A DNA stretch of 64,000 nt from an uncultured Lachnospiraceae bacterium (GCA_910577105.1 CAJTMB010000015.1:6644-70643); one strand, 5' to 3'; shown: positions 19,098-29,277, numbered from the stretch's first letter. Program-made: numbers and translations. Notes: generated by a model not told the origin, from the letters alone.

Positions 19098-20310
19098 CTG
19101 CCCTCTCCTTTTCTTTTTTATCCGTGACCACTGCAAACACTTTTCCGTCCGTCACATGGATGGTAACGGAATCCTTCGGGTGCACCTGCGATACCTTTTT
19201 TAGCGCCCTTCCCGACTTGTCCTCCACATAAGAATAACCGCTGTTTAGCTTTGCGAGCGGTGACAGTCCTTTAAACTGCTCCAGATAAATGGCAAGCCTG
19301 TGTCTCCTGTCATCCAAAATCTCCTCCATGCTGCGGACAATCCTTTCCTCCAGCTGCATTAAACGTGTTTTTTTCTCCCGGATGCGGCTTTTGGGGCTTG
19401 CATAATTTAACTGCATACGCCTTCTCTCCAGCTGCGAACGCTTCTCCTGCAGCCTTGTCCACATTTGCTTCACAAACTTTCTTCTGTACTCTTCCAGTGA
19501 AAGCATAAACTGTCCGTAGTCAAAGACCGCCAGTTCTGCCGCTGCAGACGGTGTAGGCGCCCTTAAATCCGCAACATAATCGATAATGGTTGTGTCTGTT
19601 TCATGGCCGACTGCCGAAATAACGGGAATACTGCAGTCAAACACTGCCTGCGCCACAATCTCTTCGTTAAAGGCCCACAAATCTTCCATGGAACCGCCGC
19701 CTCGTCCTGCAATAATCAAATCCACACCCTGATGCTCAAGCGCCCTGATGCCGTCCGCAATGCTCTTTGCAGCCAAATCTCCCTGTACAATGGCAGGATA
19801 CAGCACTATCCTGATATAAGGGTTGCGCCTTTTCGCCACATTGATGATATCCCTCACGGCAGCCCCGGTAGGCGCCGTCACCACACCCAGCGTATGGACA
19901 TATTTCGGAACGGGAAGTTTGTACTGTTCGTCAAACATACCCCGTTCCTCCAAATCCTGTTTTAACTGCTCAAATTTTTCATGGAGAAAACCTGCACCGT
20001 CCTGCACAATCTGTTTCGCATACATCTGGTACTTCCCGTCACGCTCATAGACATCCACGACGCCGCCGGCCACCACCTGCATGCCTTCCCGCAGTGTAAA
20101 TTTAAGCCCTCCCCTGCTTCCGGCAAACATCACGCAGGCGATGCATCCTTTTTCATCCTTTAACGTAAAATAAATATGTCCAGAGGAATGATATTTACAG
20201 TTGCTTACCTCCCCCCTGACAAAAAGCGACTGTAACATAAAATCCTGCGTGAACATATTTTTGATATACGCATTCACTTGTGCCACTGTGTAAATATTCT
20301 GTATCGTCAT
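19072..20310 (-). CDS. xseA: Exodeoxyribonuclease VII large subunit
   Basis: This protein of about 412 residues has an N-terminal OB fold (residues 5-100), a catalytic core (about 125-310; IIAGRGGGSMEDLWAFNEE and HETDTTIIDYVADLRAPTPSAAAE) and a coiled-coil C-terminus. ATG at 20310 is preferred over the GTG one codon upstream. It sits between nusB and xseB. Confidence 0.95.
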   Translation of the reverse strand: MTIQNIYTVAQVNAYIKNMFTQDFMLQSLFVRGEVSNCKYHSSGHIYFTLKDEKGCIACVMFAGSRGGLKFTLREGMQVVAGGVVDVYERDGKYQMYAKQIVQDGAGFLHEKFEQLKQDLEERGMFDEQYKLPVPKYVHTLGVVTAPTGAAVRDIINVAKRRNPYIRIVLYPAIVQGDLAAKSIADGIRALEHQGVDLIIAGRGGGSMEDLWAFNEEIVAQAVFDCSIPVISAVGHETDTTIIDYVADLRAPTPSAAAELAVFDYGQFMLSLEEYRRKFVKQMWTRLQEKRSQLERRRMQLNYASPKSRIREKKTRLMQLEERIVRSMEEILDDRRHRLAIYLEQFKGLSPLAKLNSGYSYVEDKSGRALKKVSQVHPKDSVTIHVTDGKVFAVVTDKKEKERADVFRGEVC

Positions 20311-20319
20311 CACCCGGCC

Positions 20320-20718
20320 TTATGCAAATTTAGCCAAAATGGCATTGACAAAAGCGCCTGAGCCCTCCTGCCCGAACTTCTTCGCCAATTCTACCGCTTC
20401 GTTAATCGCCACACTGACGGGAACTTCCTCGTCCTGCTGCATCTCAAAAAGAGCAAGCCTTAACACTGTCAGTTCCACTTTCCCCATACGCTCCACATTC
20501 CAGTTTTCCGCTTTTTCATTCAACTGCCTGTCGATATCGGAAAGATTCTCCATAATCCTGTCATACTTTCCGGTAATGTGGGCCGCATCTTCATCGGACC
20601 TTTTTACATCGTCATCCTCCAAAAACATCCGCATCTGCTCCGGCATATCTGACAGTTCATTAAATTCCACACGGAACAGCAAAAGAAAAACCTGTTCCCT
20701 CAGTTCACGTCTGCTCAT
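20320..20718 (-). CDS. nusB: Transcription antitermination factor NusB
   Basis: This 132-residue helical protein has the NusB pattern (MSRRELREQVFLLLFRVEF; VSVAINEAVELAKKFGQE; FVNAILAKFA). It binds boxA RNA with S10 in rRNA antitermination. It sits between asp23 and xseA. Confidence 0.94.
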   Translation of the reverse strand: MSRRELREQVFLLLFRVEFNELSDMPEQMRMFLEDDDVKRSDEDAAHITGKYDRIMENLSDIDRQLNEKAENWNVERMGKVELTVLRLALFEMQQDEEVPVSVAINEAVELAKKFGQEGSGAFVNAILAKFA

Positions 20719-20754
20719 CTTGTCCTCTCCCTGCAGTGCAGGTGCATCCTCTGC

Positions 20755-21132
20755 TTATTTATTCTTTTGCATATTGACACCGGCAATGCGAATATTCACA
20801 TCTGATACGTTTAATCCGGTCATATTTTCAATCGCGCTTTTTACTTTTGCCTGTACCTTCTGGCATGTAGCCGGTATGTTATAACCGTATTCCACGGTTA
20901 CGGCAAGGTCCACACGCACATTTTTATCAAGAATATCTACCCTGACGCCCTTCTTCATGTTCTTGATGCCGACCCTGCTCATCAGTTCACCCGTGACATT
21001 TCCTGCCATAGCCGACACGCCCTCCACTTCCCTGGTCGCAAGACTGGCAATCATTGCCACAACATCATCTGCAATCTGTACTGCCCCGATGTTTTCATCA
21101 TCCTGCAAAACATAGGTACTTCTATCTTCCAT
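20755..21132 (-). CDS. Asp23/Gls24-family envelope stress protein
   Basis: This 125-residue protein has the Asp23 fold signature (IADDVVAMIASLATREVEGV; AVTVEYGYNIPATCQKVQ). Members are membrane-associated and help envelope stress tolerance. Its place ahead of nusB is conserved in clostridia. The 50-bp gap to the transglutaminase gene holds AT-rich sequence, possibly a promoter. Confidence 0.9.
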   Translation of the reverse strand: MEDRSTYVLQDDENIGAVQIADDVVAMIASLATREVEGVSAMAGNVTGELMSRVGIKNMKKGVRVDILDKNVRVDLAVTVEYGYNIPATCQKVQAKVKSAIENMTGLNVSDVNIRIAGVNMQKNK

Positions 21133-21182
21133 GTCAGATTACCTCCAATCATTATTTACTATCAGCTATTATACCATAACGG

Positions 21183-22454
21183 TTATTCATTCACAAGCCA
21201 AAAAGTCAGTGAAAGCTTATCCTTGTCCTCCGCATAGGCTACCACACCGTCAGGGCTGTTTAAGAAACGGAAAATCTTCTGGCTGGTAATCAGCTGTTCA
21301 AAAAAGGCATGGTACACTTCTTCATCCGCACACTTTAACGTCACATCCGTTTTGCCCTCTTCATAACCCCTTTCAAAGAATGCTTTTACCTGTTCTTCAT
21401 CATATTCCGTAAAATAGGCTTTTTCCATGACATAATAATTGGCATCAAGCGACACACACTCCGGAAGCGGCACTACATTGTCAATCACATGGGTTTTTAA
21501 CAGCTGCTTTGTGGTGACGCAGAGATAGTCATAGTTGATTGCCGGCATGTCATAACTGTCTGCCTCATTCCCCTCCTCCGCTATCCGGTAGGAAGCATCT
21601 CCCCAGGTGGTATCCACATAATAACCCTCACCGTCTATAAAGACCAGATTCCATGCATGGCTTTCGCTTCCGTACACATAACCGATTACCAATGTAGCGC
21701 CTATCCCCAGCTTGTCCAAAAGATACTGCGTCGCTTTGGCATACCCCTGGCAGACGGATTTTTTACCGATAAAAACAGAGCAGATATTCTGGTTATCCTC
21801 TGCCTCTTTGTCATATTCCGTATGGGAAATCAGATATTCGTACACATACTTTACCTTATCATACCCGGAAGCCTCCGGGCTGATACCTGCAAGGCACTCA
21901 TCCACAGCCGCATCAATCAGCTTCTGCTTTTCCTCCCGCTCTGTCTGATTCATGGTATAAGCGCCGGAGAAAATAATTTTGGTGGTCTCCCCATTCTGTG
22001 TATAATGGGTATAATGATATCCTTTTACATAAAAAAGTTCCGGATGGTCATTCATCACGCACTGGAAAACCTTGTCAATGCCCTGTTCCCCCACTGCCGC
22101 ATTTCCCTGAACGGACAAAACCACATCCTCGTGCATCCCGTCCATGATGGCATACATATCTTCATACCAGATTTGCTCTTCTTTGGTAAGGCTCTCATAA
22201 CAGTACCTGCCGCTGTGGTCTGTTTTATGCAGCAGAGCGGATTCTTCCCCGAGGGTTACCGTTTCCGCCGTCCCTGCTTCTTCTCCCTGTCCCTCCGCCA
22301 GTACATCCTCTTTTTCCCCCATTACCATTTCTGAGGACTCCTGTGCCGTTTTTGCGCCGCCTTTTGCATCACCGGGCGCCACACAGGCGCCAAGGCAGCA
22401 TAAGCACAACAGCAGGGCCAGTATGCCTGTCCCCTTTTTACTCAATTTTTTCAC
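21183..22454 (-). CDS. Transglutaminase-like lipoprotein
   Basis: This 423-residue protein has a lipoprotein signal (MKKLSKKGTGILALLLCLC then LGAC) followed by an acidic linker. A transglutaminase-like core holds the Cys, His and Asp of the catalytic triad in KKSVCQGYAKATQ, SESHAWNLVFIDG and YYVDTTWGD (about residues 225-285). It is exported and lipid-anchored. The substrate is unknown; a protease or cell-wall role is possible. It lies directly downstream of prfC. Confidence 0.85.
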   Translation of the reverse strand: MKKLSKKGTGILALLLCLCCLGACVAPGDAKGGAKTAQESSEMVMGEKEDVLAEGQGEEAGTAETVTLGEESALLHKTDHSGRYCYESLTKEEQIWYEDMYAIMDGMHEDVVLSVQGNAAVGEQGIDKVFQCVMNDHPELFYVKGYHYTHYTQNGETTKIIFSGAYTMNQTEREEKQKLIDAAVDECLAGISPEASGYDKVKYVYEYLISHTEYDKEAEDNQNICSVFIGKKSVCQGYAKATQYLLDKLGIGATLVIGYVYGSESHAWNLVFIDGEGYYVDTTWGDASYRIAEEGNEADSYDMPAINYDYLCVTTKQLLKTHVIDNVVPLPECVSLDANYYVMEKAYFTEYDEEQVKAFFERGYEEGKTDVTLKCADEEVYHAFFEQLITSQKIFRFLNSPDGVVAYAEDKDKLSLTFWLVNE

Positions 22455-22475
22455 TGCATTCTCCCTTTTTAGCGT

Positions 22476-24086
22476 TTAATTTTTTCCAAACTCCGAAAGT
22501 ATAAGTCCTTCATTCCTCTCCAGAGTCATGCCCACACTCCATGCATTTATGAAAAGAAGAAGCGGATTGCCCTTTAAATCCTGTATCTTCTTCATGTCGG
22601 ACGTGCCTGTGAGCCTGTTCATGTCAATTTCCTTGTTCTCAATCCACCGGATATGCTCATACGGAAGGGGCTCTAAGCGGATTTCCACATTATACTCATT
22701 TTCCAGACGGTATTTTAATACATCAAACTGCAGTACGCCTACCACGCCGACAATGATTTCTTCCATGCCGGTATTGAACTCCTGAAAAATCTGGATGGCT
22801 CCCTCCTGCGCAATCTGGGTAACACCTTTGATGAACTGCTTTCTCTTCATGGTATCCATCTGGCGGACTCTTGCAAAATGCTCGGGCGCAAAGGTGGGAA
22901 TGCCCTCAAAGCAGAACTTTTCCTTCGGCATACAGATGGTGTCGCCAATGGAAAAAATCCCCGGGTCAAACACCCCGATGATATCCCCTGCATATGCTTC
23001 ACTCAAAATCTTTCTTTCATCCGCCATAATCTGCTGGGGCTGGGAAAGCCTCATCACCTTATCCCCCTGCACATGCCTGACTTCCATGCTGGCGTCAAAC
23101 TTGCCGGAGCAGATACGCATAAACGCAATCCTGTCCCTGTGTGCCTTATTCATATTGGCCTGAATCTTAAATACAAATGCGGAAAATTCCTTTTCCACCG
23201 GGTCCACAAGACCGGTATCCGCACGCCTTGCAAGAGGCGTGGTCGTCATCTCCAAAAAGTGTTTCAGGAAGTCTTCCACACCGAAGTTTGTCAGTGCGGA
23301 ACCGAAAAACACAGGCGTTAAATCCCCGCTTCTGACCTCATCAAGATTAAACTCCGCACTGGCGCCGTCCAAGAGGGAAATCTCGTCATAAAGCTTGTCC
23401 GCTGCCTCTTCCCCTATTACAGAAACCAGTTTTTCCCTGTCTTTTACAAAAACCTCCGTGGTTTCTCCTTCTTTTGTACCTTTTTCCGTATCGGAATAAG
23501 TGAGCACCGCATTTTTATTCCTGTCGTAAACTCCTTTAAATGCTTTTCCCGAACCGATGGGCCAGTTCACGGGACAGGTGGCAATCCCCAGTTCCTTCTC
23601 AATTTCATCCAGCAGGGAAAAGGTATCGTTTGCATCCCTGTCCATTTTATTGATAAAGGTAAAAATGGGGATTTTCCGCATGACGCACACCTTGAAAAGC
23701 TTTCTGGTCTGTGCCTCCACCCCTTTTGACGCATCAATTACCATCACTGCCGAATCCGCCGCCATCAGGGTACGGTAAGTATCTTCCGAGAAATCCTGAT
23801 GTCCCGGCGTATCCAGGATATTGATGCAGAAACCGCCGTACTCAAACTGCAGCACGGAGGAGGTCACGGAGATTCCCCTCTCCTTTTCTATTTCCATCCA
23901 GTCCGATACGGCGTGTCTGGCCGTCGCTTTTCCTTTTACACTGCCGGCCAGATTGATAGCGCCGCCGTAGAGCAGGAATTTCTCAGTCAGAGTCGTCTTT
24001 CCTGCATCAGGATGGGATATGATTGCAAATGTTCTTCTTCTGTTTATTTCGTCTGCGTAGTTGGATGCCACGTTCTTTTCCTCCAA
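22476..24086 (-). CDS. prfC: Peptide chain release factor 3
   Basis: This 536-residue translational GTPase has G1 SHPDAGKTT, G3 DTPGHQDF and G4 NKMD, plus the RF3 C-terminal region. It recycles RF1 and RF2 after peptide release. Length and motif spacing are normal. Confidence 0.96.
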   Translation of the reverse strand: MEEKNVASNYADEINRRRTFAIISHPDAGKTTLTEKFLLYGGAINLAGSVKGKATARHAVSDWMEIEKERGISVTSSVLQFEYGGFCINILDTPGHQDFSEDTYRTLMAADSAVMVIDASKGVEAQTRKLFKVCVMRKIPIFTFINKMDRDANDTFSLLDEIEKELGIATCPVNWPIGSGKAFKGVYDRNKNAVLTYSDTEKGTKEGETTEVFVKDREKLVSVIGEEAADKLYDEISLLDGASAEFNLDEVRSGDLTPVFFGSALTNFGVEDFLKHFLEMTTTPLARRADTGLVDPVEKEFSAFVFKIQANMNKAHRDRIAFMRICSGKFDASMEVRHVQGDKVMRLSQPQQIMADERKILSEAYAGDIIGVFDPGIFSIGDTICMPKEKFCFEGIPTFAPEHFARVRQMDTMKRKQFIKGVTQIAQEGAIQIFQEFNTGMEEIIVGVVGVLQFDVLKYRLENEYNVEIRLEPLPYEHIRWIENKEIDMNRLTGTSDMKKIQDLKGNPLLLFINAWSVGMTLERNEGLILSEFGKN

Positions 24087-24170
24087 GTCATTTCAATTTT
24101 CCTTTATCCCTTATGCATGTCTGTTTATGTAGGGAATGCGGGCATAAAGTACATTATACTATATTCTCCC

Positions 24171-24926
24171 CTACTGCACAACCGTGCTGATAATGATATT
24201 TGCGGCATCCACATCGGTTTTTCTCTTTACGATATCTTCTATCTGCGCCCTCTGCGCCTCCGTCAGTTCCGGTTCATTTACTACCACGTCCACACCGCTG
24301 TCACTGATGCTTACCACTACATCAGAAAACCCTTTGGCTTCCAGAAGGATTTCCGCTGCCATTTCCTTTTCCGCTATATTTGTCATGGCAACCATGGTAT
24401 CTACCGCATTCTGCTTCTGTTCATCGCTCAATGCAGCGCTGTTTATGATTTCCATCAACGCTTCCTTATTTTTAGCACGAACCTGTTCCTTTAACAGTTT
24501 TGCTTCCGAAAGTGTCGTCACGGAAGCGGTTCCCGTAAAAACGGCTTCTCCCGGTATTTCCCCATCTGTCGGAGTTTCTACATCCGTGGCGGTGACATCC
24601 GTGGCAGCGACATCCATGCCGGTATCCAGATAATCATCCATAATGACATCTGCATCCGAATCCAGACTTTCAATATCCGCAAACTGTTCCGCATCCAAAT
24701 CTTCTTCTGATAAATCCAGCAGTCCATCCAAAGAGTAATCATCCGTCACGGCGCCTGCCGTAAAGTTTTCCACCCCGGCATCTTCCGATGACTGTGCCTC
24801 GCCCGCTGTCGGCAGATACTCTTCTTTTTCCAGATTCGTTCCCGCAAACTGCAGATATCCTGCAACAGCAATCATAATTGCCAGCGCGGTAATCATAAGT
24901 TGGTTCTTTTTAAGAATATTTTTCAC
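24171..24926 (-). CDS. spoIIIAH: Stage III sporulation protein AH
   Basis: This 251-residue protein has an N-terminal membrane anchor (residues 7-27), a long acidic Ser/Thr-rich linker (30-120) and a C-terminal ring-building domain with the SpoIIIAH motif EAKGFSDVVVSISDSGVDVVV. It pairs with forespore SpoIIQ to form the mother-cell channel. It is the last gene of the spoIIIA operon. The linker is longer than in Bacillus. Confidence 0.93.
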   Translation of the reverse strand: MKNILKKNQLMITALAIMIAVAGYLQFAGTNLEKEEYLPTAGEAQSSEDAGVENFTAGAVTDDYSLDGLLDLSEEDLDAEQFADIESLDSDADVIMDDYLDTGMDVAATDVTATDVETPTDGEIPGEAVFTGTASVTTLSEAKLLKEQVRAKNKEALMEIINSAALSDEQKQNAVDTMVAMTNIAEKEMAAEILLEAKGFSDVVVSISDSGVDVVVNEPELTEAQRAQIEDIVKRKTDVDAANIIISTVVQ

Positions 24927-25003
24927 GTCTTTCTCCCCTTTACCGGCTCTTACCAGTTTGTTTTTACTACTTTATTATATTAGGCCGTCTGCTTTCCTAT
25001 GCA

Positions 25004-25621
25004 TCATTCCTGTCTATTTTGTGTTTCCATCCTGATTACTTTGATTCTGTGCGCATCTATTCCAAATAATACCTGAATGGCGTCCGATATGTTTTTGCTG
25101 ACCCTGCCGTTTCCGGCCCCCTCCGCAAGCACCACCACGCCTTCCACCTCAGGCGCAAGCGTCTTTACCACATAAGGCTCGGAAATGCTTCCTTCCGAGG
25201 TGTATACCGTGCTTTCCCCCGTGTCCAGTGATTTCACTTCCCGCATCCCTCCCTGGGAATCCTCCTCCGTGGTGTCAGAGCGGGTTACCGGTTCATCCTT
25301 TTCCACTATTTTTTCCGTGGAGGAACGCAGTGTAATGATTACTTTTACCCTTCCAGCACCTTCCATTTCCCCCAGTATTCCCTCAATTTTCTGCTCCATT
25401 GCCAAAATATAGTCATCGGATTCCGTTTTGTCGTCCCCATCCTTTGACGGCTCAATAAAATAACTACCGCTATTGTTATCTTCTTCCCCTGAAACTGATG
25501 TTTTTGCTTTACGTCCCGCATTTTCCACCGGCAGTGCAATTACCATCAGCAGAATCCCTGCCAGTACAATCACCACCAGGTTGTTCCTGTTCTTCATGAA
25601 TGTTTTGACTTTTTCAATCAT
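25004..25621 (-). CDS. spoIIIAG: Stage III sporulation protein AG
   Basis: This 205-residue protein has one N-terminal membrane segment (about 15-33) and a ring-building domain with GAGRVKVIITLRSSTEKIV and VEGVVVLAEGAGNGRV. It forms large rings in the mother-cell membrane of the SpoIIIA-SpoIIQ channel. It overlaps spoIIIAF by 8 bp. Confidence 0.93.
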   Translation of the reverse strand: MIEKVKTFMKNRNNLVVIVLAGILLMVIALPVENAGRKAKTSVSGEEDNNSGSYFIEPSKDGDDKTESDDYILAMEQKIEGILGEMEGAGRVKVIITLRSSTEKIVEKDEPVTRSDTTEEDSQGGMREVKSLDTGESTVYTSEGSISEPYVVKTLAPEVEGVVVLAEGAGNGRVSKNISDAIQVLFGIDAHRIKVIRMETQNRQE

Positions 25622-26045
25622 TGACGCCCACCTCTATCCTGTCAATTTGTATGTTTCCTTCTGCTTCCGTACCTTCCCTCTCCGCATCCCCTTCCTGCGT
25701 TTTTTCCTCTTCCCCGGTTAAATTTTGATTGTTAATTCTTGTTTTAATTTCTTCCATTGTCAATTCTTCCAACATTTTCTCAGCCGTAACACTCGTTATA
25801 TTAACTTCCTCCATGCTTTTATCCAGAATATCTGTATAAAACCCCATTTTACTTTGAAAACTTCCGTTTCCACCACCTCCGAATATCTCCATGGCGGGCA
25901 AAAACAACTGAACCAGTACCATTATGCTAATCAGCAGTTTGATATATTTCCCGTAGTTTTCCGAAGGCTTAAAATGTAGTATCATCTGGGCGCATATCAT
26001 AAAAATCCCTACCTGTCTGATAATCTGCAGCAGTTTTCCACCCAT
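25614..26045 (-). CDS. spoIIIAF: Stage III sporulation protein AF
   Basis: This 143-residue protein has two N-terminal membrane segments (about 8-28 and 36-54) and a polar C-terminus rich in Glu, as in SpoIIIAF. It is part of the feeding-tube complex of the engulfed forespore. Its position between AE and AG supports the call. Confidence 0.9.
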   Translation of the reverse strand: MGGKLLQIIRQVGIFMICAQMILHFKPSENYGKYIKLLISIMVLVQLFLPAMEIFGGGGNGSFQSKMGFYTDILDKSMEEVNITSVTAEKMLEELTMEEIKTRINNQNLTGEEEKTQEGDAEREGTEAEGNIQIDRIEVGVND

Positions 26046-26072
26046 GGCTTACCTCCTTTTCCCTGCATCATC

Positions 26073-27140
26073 TCATCCGATTGCTTTATTCGTCGTGTAT
26101 GCGGCAATGGATATCGTAATCATGAACAAAAGCACCGAAGTTCCCACTGTCTGGAAAAGCAGCTGGCTGCCGCTTCCCACTTTATCCGTGCAGGCAGTAA
26201 TCCGCTTATCGCTCACCAATCCCAGAAAAGCGGCGGCGGCTTTCAGCAGGCAGGCAGTCAGAAAAATTTTTAACAGCGGCACGGCTGAAACGGTAAGCAG
26301 TATCAGCAGAAGCACCAGACCAATACTGTTTTTTATGATAACGGCAGAACCCAGCACTACTTCCACTACCCCCTCGGCTGCATTGCCGATTCCCGGGATT
26401 GCTGACAGGGTTTTTTGCAGCGCTGTGGCCTTAACCGAATCAATAGCAGGTGTTATCATCGACTGGAATACACTGATGCCGGTCACAAGCCCGATAGAGG
26501 CCTTGAGCAGGAAACGAATGGCTTTTTCCATGCCTTCCATTAACAGTCCGAGTTTTTCTTCCGACCACATTCCGTTTATGACTGCCAGCAGGACATAACT
26601 GTTGATAAGAGGCAGTATCAAGGTCAAAAGTACATGTTCCACCATATAGATAATCAATATCACCAGTTCATAACTTGCCGCTGCCGTTACCGCTCCCGTA
26701 GCCACCCCCACGGATAAAAAATAGGCAGGAATAAACACCTGGATAAATTCCACAATCTTTTGCAGGGCGGCTGCCGCTGTTGCGGCTGAGGAAATAAAAC
26801 ACTTCATCAAAATAACCAGCATACAAAGATAGTTAAAATAAAAACCGATATCCGCTATCTGATGGTTATCAAATATTTCTATAAAATGGGAAATCAGGGT
26901 TGCCGAAATTCCCAAAACCAGAATCAGGATAAATACATTCCGTAACGATGAGAGTTCCGCTGACAGACCTCCAAATATGGATTGAATTGCATCTGTTATC
27001 CCCCCCATGACATCACCTGACAGGATTTTTGCAAACATATCCTCCAGCCGGAAAGTATTTTCCGGAAACAGTTTGTCCAGCTCCTGTTCCAGATTTGCAA
27101 TCTGGTAATCATCCCAAAGCTTTGCCATATCAATGGTCAT
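26073..27140 (-). CDS. spoIIIAE: Stage III sporulation protein AE
   Basis: This 355-residue polytopic membrane protein has about seven hydrophobic segments and the family pattern GLVTGISVFQSMITPAIDSV. It is an inner-membrane component of the SpoIIIA channel. Its place and length fit. Confidence 0.93.
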   Translation of the reverse strand: MTIDMAKLWDDYQIANLEQELDKLFPENTFRLEDMFAKILSGDVMGGITDAIQSIFGGLSAELSSLRNVFILILVLGISATLISHFIEIFDNHQIADIGFYFNYLCMLVILMKCFISSAATAAAALQKIVEFIQVFIPAYFLSVGVATGAVTAAASYELVILIIYMVEHVLLTLILPLINSYVLLAVINGMWSEEKLGLLMEGMEKAIRFLLKASIGLVTGISVFQSMITPAIDSVKATALQKTLSAIPGIGNAAEGVVEVVLGSAVIIKNSIGLVLLLILLTVSAVPLLKIFLTACLLKAAAAFLGLVSDKRITACTDKVGSGSQLLFQTVGTSVLLFMITISIAAYTTNKAIG

Positions 27141-27157
27141 ATGGTTTCCTCCCCTTT

Positions 27158-27550
27158 TTACATAAACTGCTGTATCTGCTCAATCACTGCCAGAAGAATC
27201 GGAAGCCCTGCAAACATTACCGTCAGTTTCCCAAGCACTTCAATCTGCCCTGCAACGGATGAAAAACCGGCATCTTTACAGATTCCCGCGCTGAATTCGC
27301 AGATATAGGTAATTCCCACGATTTTTAAAAGCGTACCCAGATACCCTTGTCCCACCACCAAATAATTTTGCAGAACCCCCAGCTGGGAGGCCAGCGAATA
27401 CAGACAGCGCACCACATAATAAAAAATCAGCAGGGCAGCCCCAAAACCGATATAAAACGTGTATTCCTGCTTGCTGCTTTTAAACTGCAGCGCCATCAGC
27501 ACCCCCACAAGACCCAGCATTCCGATTTTTACAACTTCCAACATGGCCAT
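27158..27550 (-). CDS. spoIIIAD: Stage III sporulation protein AD
   Basis: This 130-residue protein has three to four hydrophobic helices and the SpoIIIAD pattern TYICEFSAGICKDAGFSSVA. It is a membrane part of the SpoIIIA complex, just after spoIIIAC. Confidence 0.93.
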   Translation of the reverse strand: MAMLEVVKIGMLGLVGVLMALQFKSSKQEYTFYIGFGAALLIFYYVVRCLYSLASQLGVLQNYLVVGQGYLGTLLKIVGITYICEFSAGICKDAGFSSVAGQIEVLGKLTVMFAGLPILLAVIEQIQQFM

Positions 27551-27559
27551 ACCTCCTGT

Positions 27560-27754
27560 CTATAAGGAAAACAGAGACTGTATTGTGGTAAACAGTTCGA
27601 ATATGTACGGCACTATCCAGCTCAACACCAGAAGCAGCCCCGCCAGACTGACCAGAAATGCCTGTTCTTCCCTTCCACTGTGCTTTAATACCTGGCTCAA
27701 TATCGTTACCAGTATTCCTACCGCTGCAATTTTAAATATCAGACTAACTCCCAT
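27560..27754 (-). CDS. spoIIIAC: Stage III sporulation protein AC
   Basis: This 64-residue protein has two membrane helices and the usual SpoIIIAC length (LIFKIAAVGILVTILSQVL; GREEQAFLVSLAGLLLVL). It sits between AB and AD. Confidence 0.93.
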   Translation of the reverse strand: MGVSLIFKIAAVGILVTILSQVLKHSGREEQAFLVSLAGLLLVLSWIVPYIFELFTTIQSLFSL

Positions 27755-27781
27755 GCTGCCTCCTTAGAAAGTCATTTTCCG

Positions 27782-28300
27782 CTATAGCAATATCACCGTC
27801 AACAGCAGCCCGCTCATAATGCCAAGTCCCGCCGCCATTTTTCCCTGCTTTTCCAAATCTTTTTCCCTGTCCCCTATTGCACTGGCCAGCATGTCCCGGT
27901 ATTGCTCAATTGCCCTTATCTGCATCTGGTTATCCGCCAGCCCGCTGCAGGCTGACAATCCCAGAAAAATTTCCTTTTCTTCTTTGGTAATGGGCACATC
28001 CGACAACGCCTTTTTCATATGCTGCTCCCATTTTGCGGAAAAACTGACACCGTCATGGCTCTCCATTCCCTGATGGATTGTCAGAAGGGCTTCTTTATAT
28101 GGCTCCTCTGCCTTTTCTCCAATCTGCCTGCAGCATTCTGAAAGGGTTGCTTTCCCATACCGGATTTCACTCATAAATAGTTCCGCTATACGGCACATAT
28201 ACCGCAGATGCCATAAAGATGTATGAAATTTCCTTCTGTACCAGAAACCGATTCCGGTACATCCGGCCACAATACAGATTGCACCGATTACCCGCAACAT
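27782..28300 (-). CDS. spoIIIAB: Stage III sporulation protein AB
   Basis: This 172-residue protein has an N-terminal membrane segment, a helical domain of the GspF type (about 35-140) and a C-terminal membrane segment. It overlaps spoIIIAA by 13 bp, so the pair is probably translationally coupled. Confidence 0.92.
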   Translation of the reverse strand: MLRVIGAICIVAGCTGIGFWYRRKFHTSLWHLRYMCRIAELFMSEIRYGKATLSECCRQIGEKAEEPYKEALLTIHQGMESHDGVSFSAKWEQHMKKALSDVPITKEEKEIFLGLSACSGLADNQMQIRAIEQYRDMLASAIGDREKDLEKQGKMAAGLGIMSGLLLTVILL

Positions 28301-29247
28301 ACTTTAAGCTCCTTTTGGTAAATTTCTTTCACTCGGGGGCAGCCGCCTTTTTTTTCCAACACAATATATCTGGTAAACATTTTTTCTTCCATCAGGCTTT
28401 TCAAAAACGCTTTTTCTTTCATTTCTTCCATCCCAAATCCATGCATTGTGGCAAGAAGGCCGCATCCGCAGGCTGACACACGCTTCATGGCCTGTACATC
28501 TTCCTCACTTCCCAATTCATCTATGGCCACCACTTCGGGCGCCATGGAACGAATCAACATCATCATACCGTAAACCTTTGGACAGGCATCCAGCACATCC
28601 GTCCGAATTCCCACATCATTCTGCGGCGCCCCCATATAGCTGCCCGCAATCTCCGAGCGTTCATCCACGACGCCGATTGTCATGCCTCTTCCAAACCTGT
28701 TTCCGTCAGAAGCCTGTCTGATAATATCCCTTAAAAGAGTGGTTTTCCCACAGCCTGGCGGAGAAATTATCAAGGTATTGCAAAGTTTCCCCTCCTCATA
28801 CAGATAAGGAAGTACTTTATCGGCAGAGCCTTTGACTTCATGGGCTACGCGGATATTCATGCTGGCAATATGTTTCATCGTCCTCACCCGTCCGTCCTTT
28901 TCCACTACAACTTGTCCTGCAATCCCAATCCGGTGTCCGCCCGGTACCGTCAAAAATCCCTGCTTGACTTCATCTTCATACGCATAAATGGAATCATGGC
29001 AGACCTGGTTTAAGATATCCGACAGTTGGCGGCTTCCCATCTTATAAGACGCCGTTTCTACATCCGTAAAGCCCCCCATCCCATCCAGAAAAGTTTCTTT
29101 TTCATGCAATTTGACAATGACCGGCTTCCCTGCACGAATGCGGATTTCCTCCAAATCCCGGTACTGTTCCACTGCCTTGTTCCACAAACTTCGCAAAGGC
29201 TGGGGAAATATGTAAAGCAAACTCTCTCTATTCATTTTAATCATCAT
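28288..29247 (-). CDS. spoIIIAA: Stage III sporulation ATPase AA
   Basis: This 319-residue secretion-type ATPase has Walker A (SPPGCGKTTLLRDIIR, near residue 163), VVDERSEIAGS and VVAIDELG (Walker B). It powers the SpoIIIA complex. First gene of the eight-gene operon; a sigma-E-like promoter lies just upstream. MMIKMNRES offers three nearby ATG starts; the longest is used. Confidence 0.94.
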   Translation of the reverse strand: MMIKMNRESLLYIFPQPLRSLWNKAVEQYRDLEEIRIRAGKPVIVKLHEKETFLDGMGGFTDVETASYKMGSRQLSDILNQVCHDSIYAYEDEVKQGFLTVPGGHRIGIAGQVVVEKDGRVRTMKHIASMNIRVAHEVKGSADKVLPYLYEEGKLCNTLIISPPGCGKTTLLRDIIRQASDGNRFGRGMTIGVVDERSEIAGSYMGAPQNDVGIRTDVLDACPKVYGMMMLIRSMAPEVVAIDELGSEEDVQAMKRVSACGCGLLATMHGFGMEEMKEKAFLKSLMEEKMFTRYIVLEKKGGCPRVKEIYQKELKVCCG

Positions 29248-29277
29248 ACTTCTTTACGAAGCCGCCTTTCCTAAAAC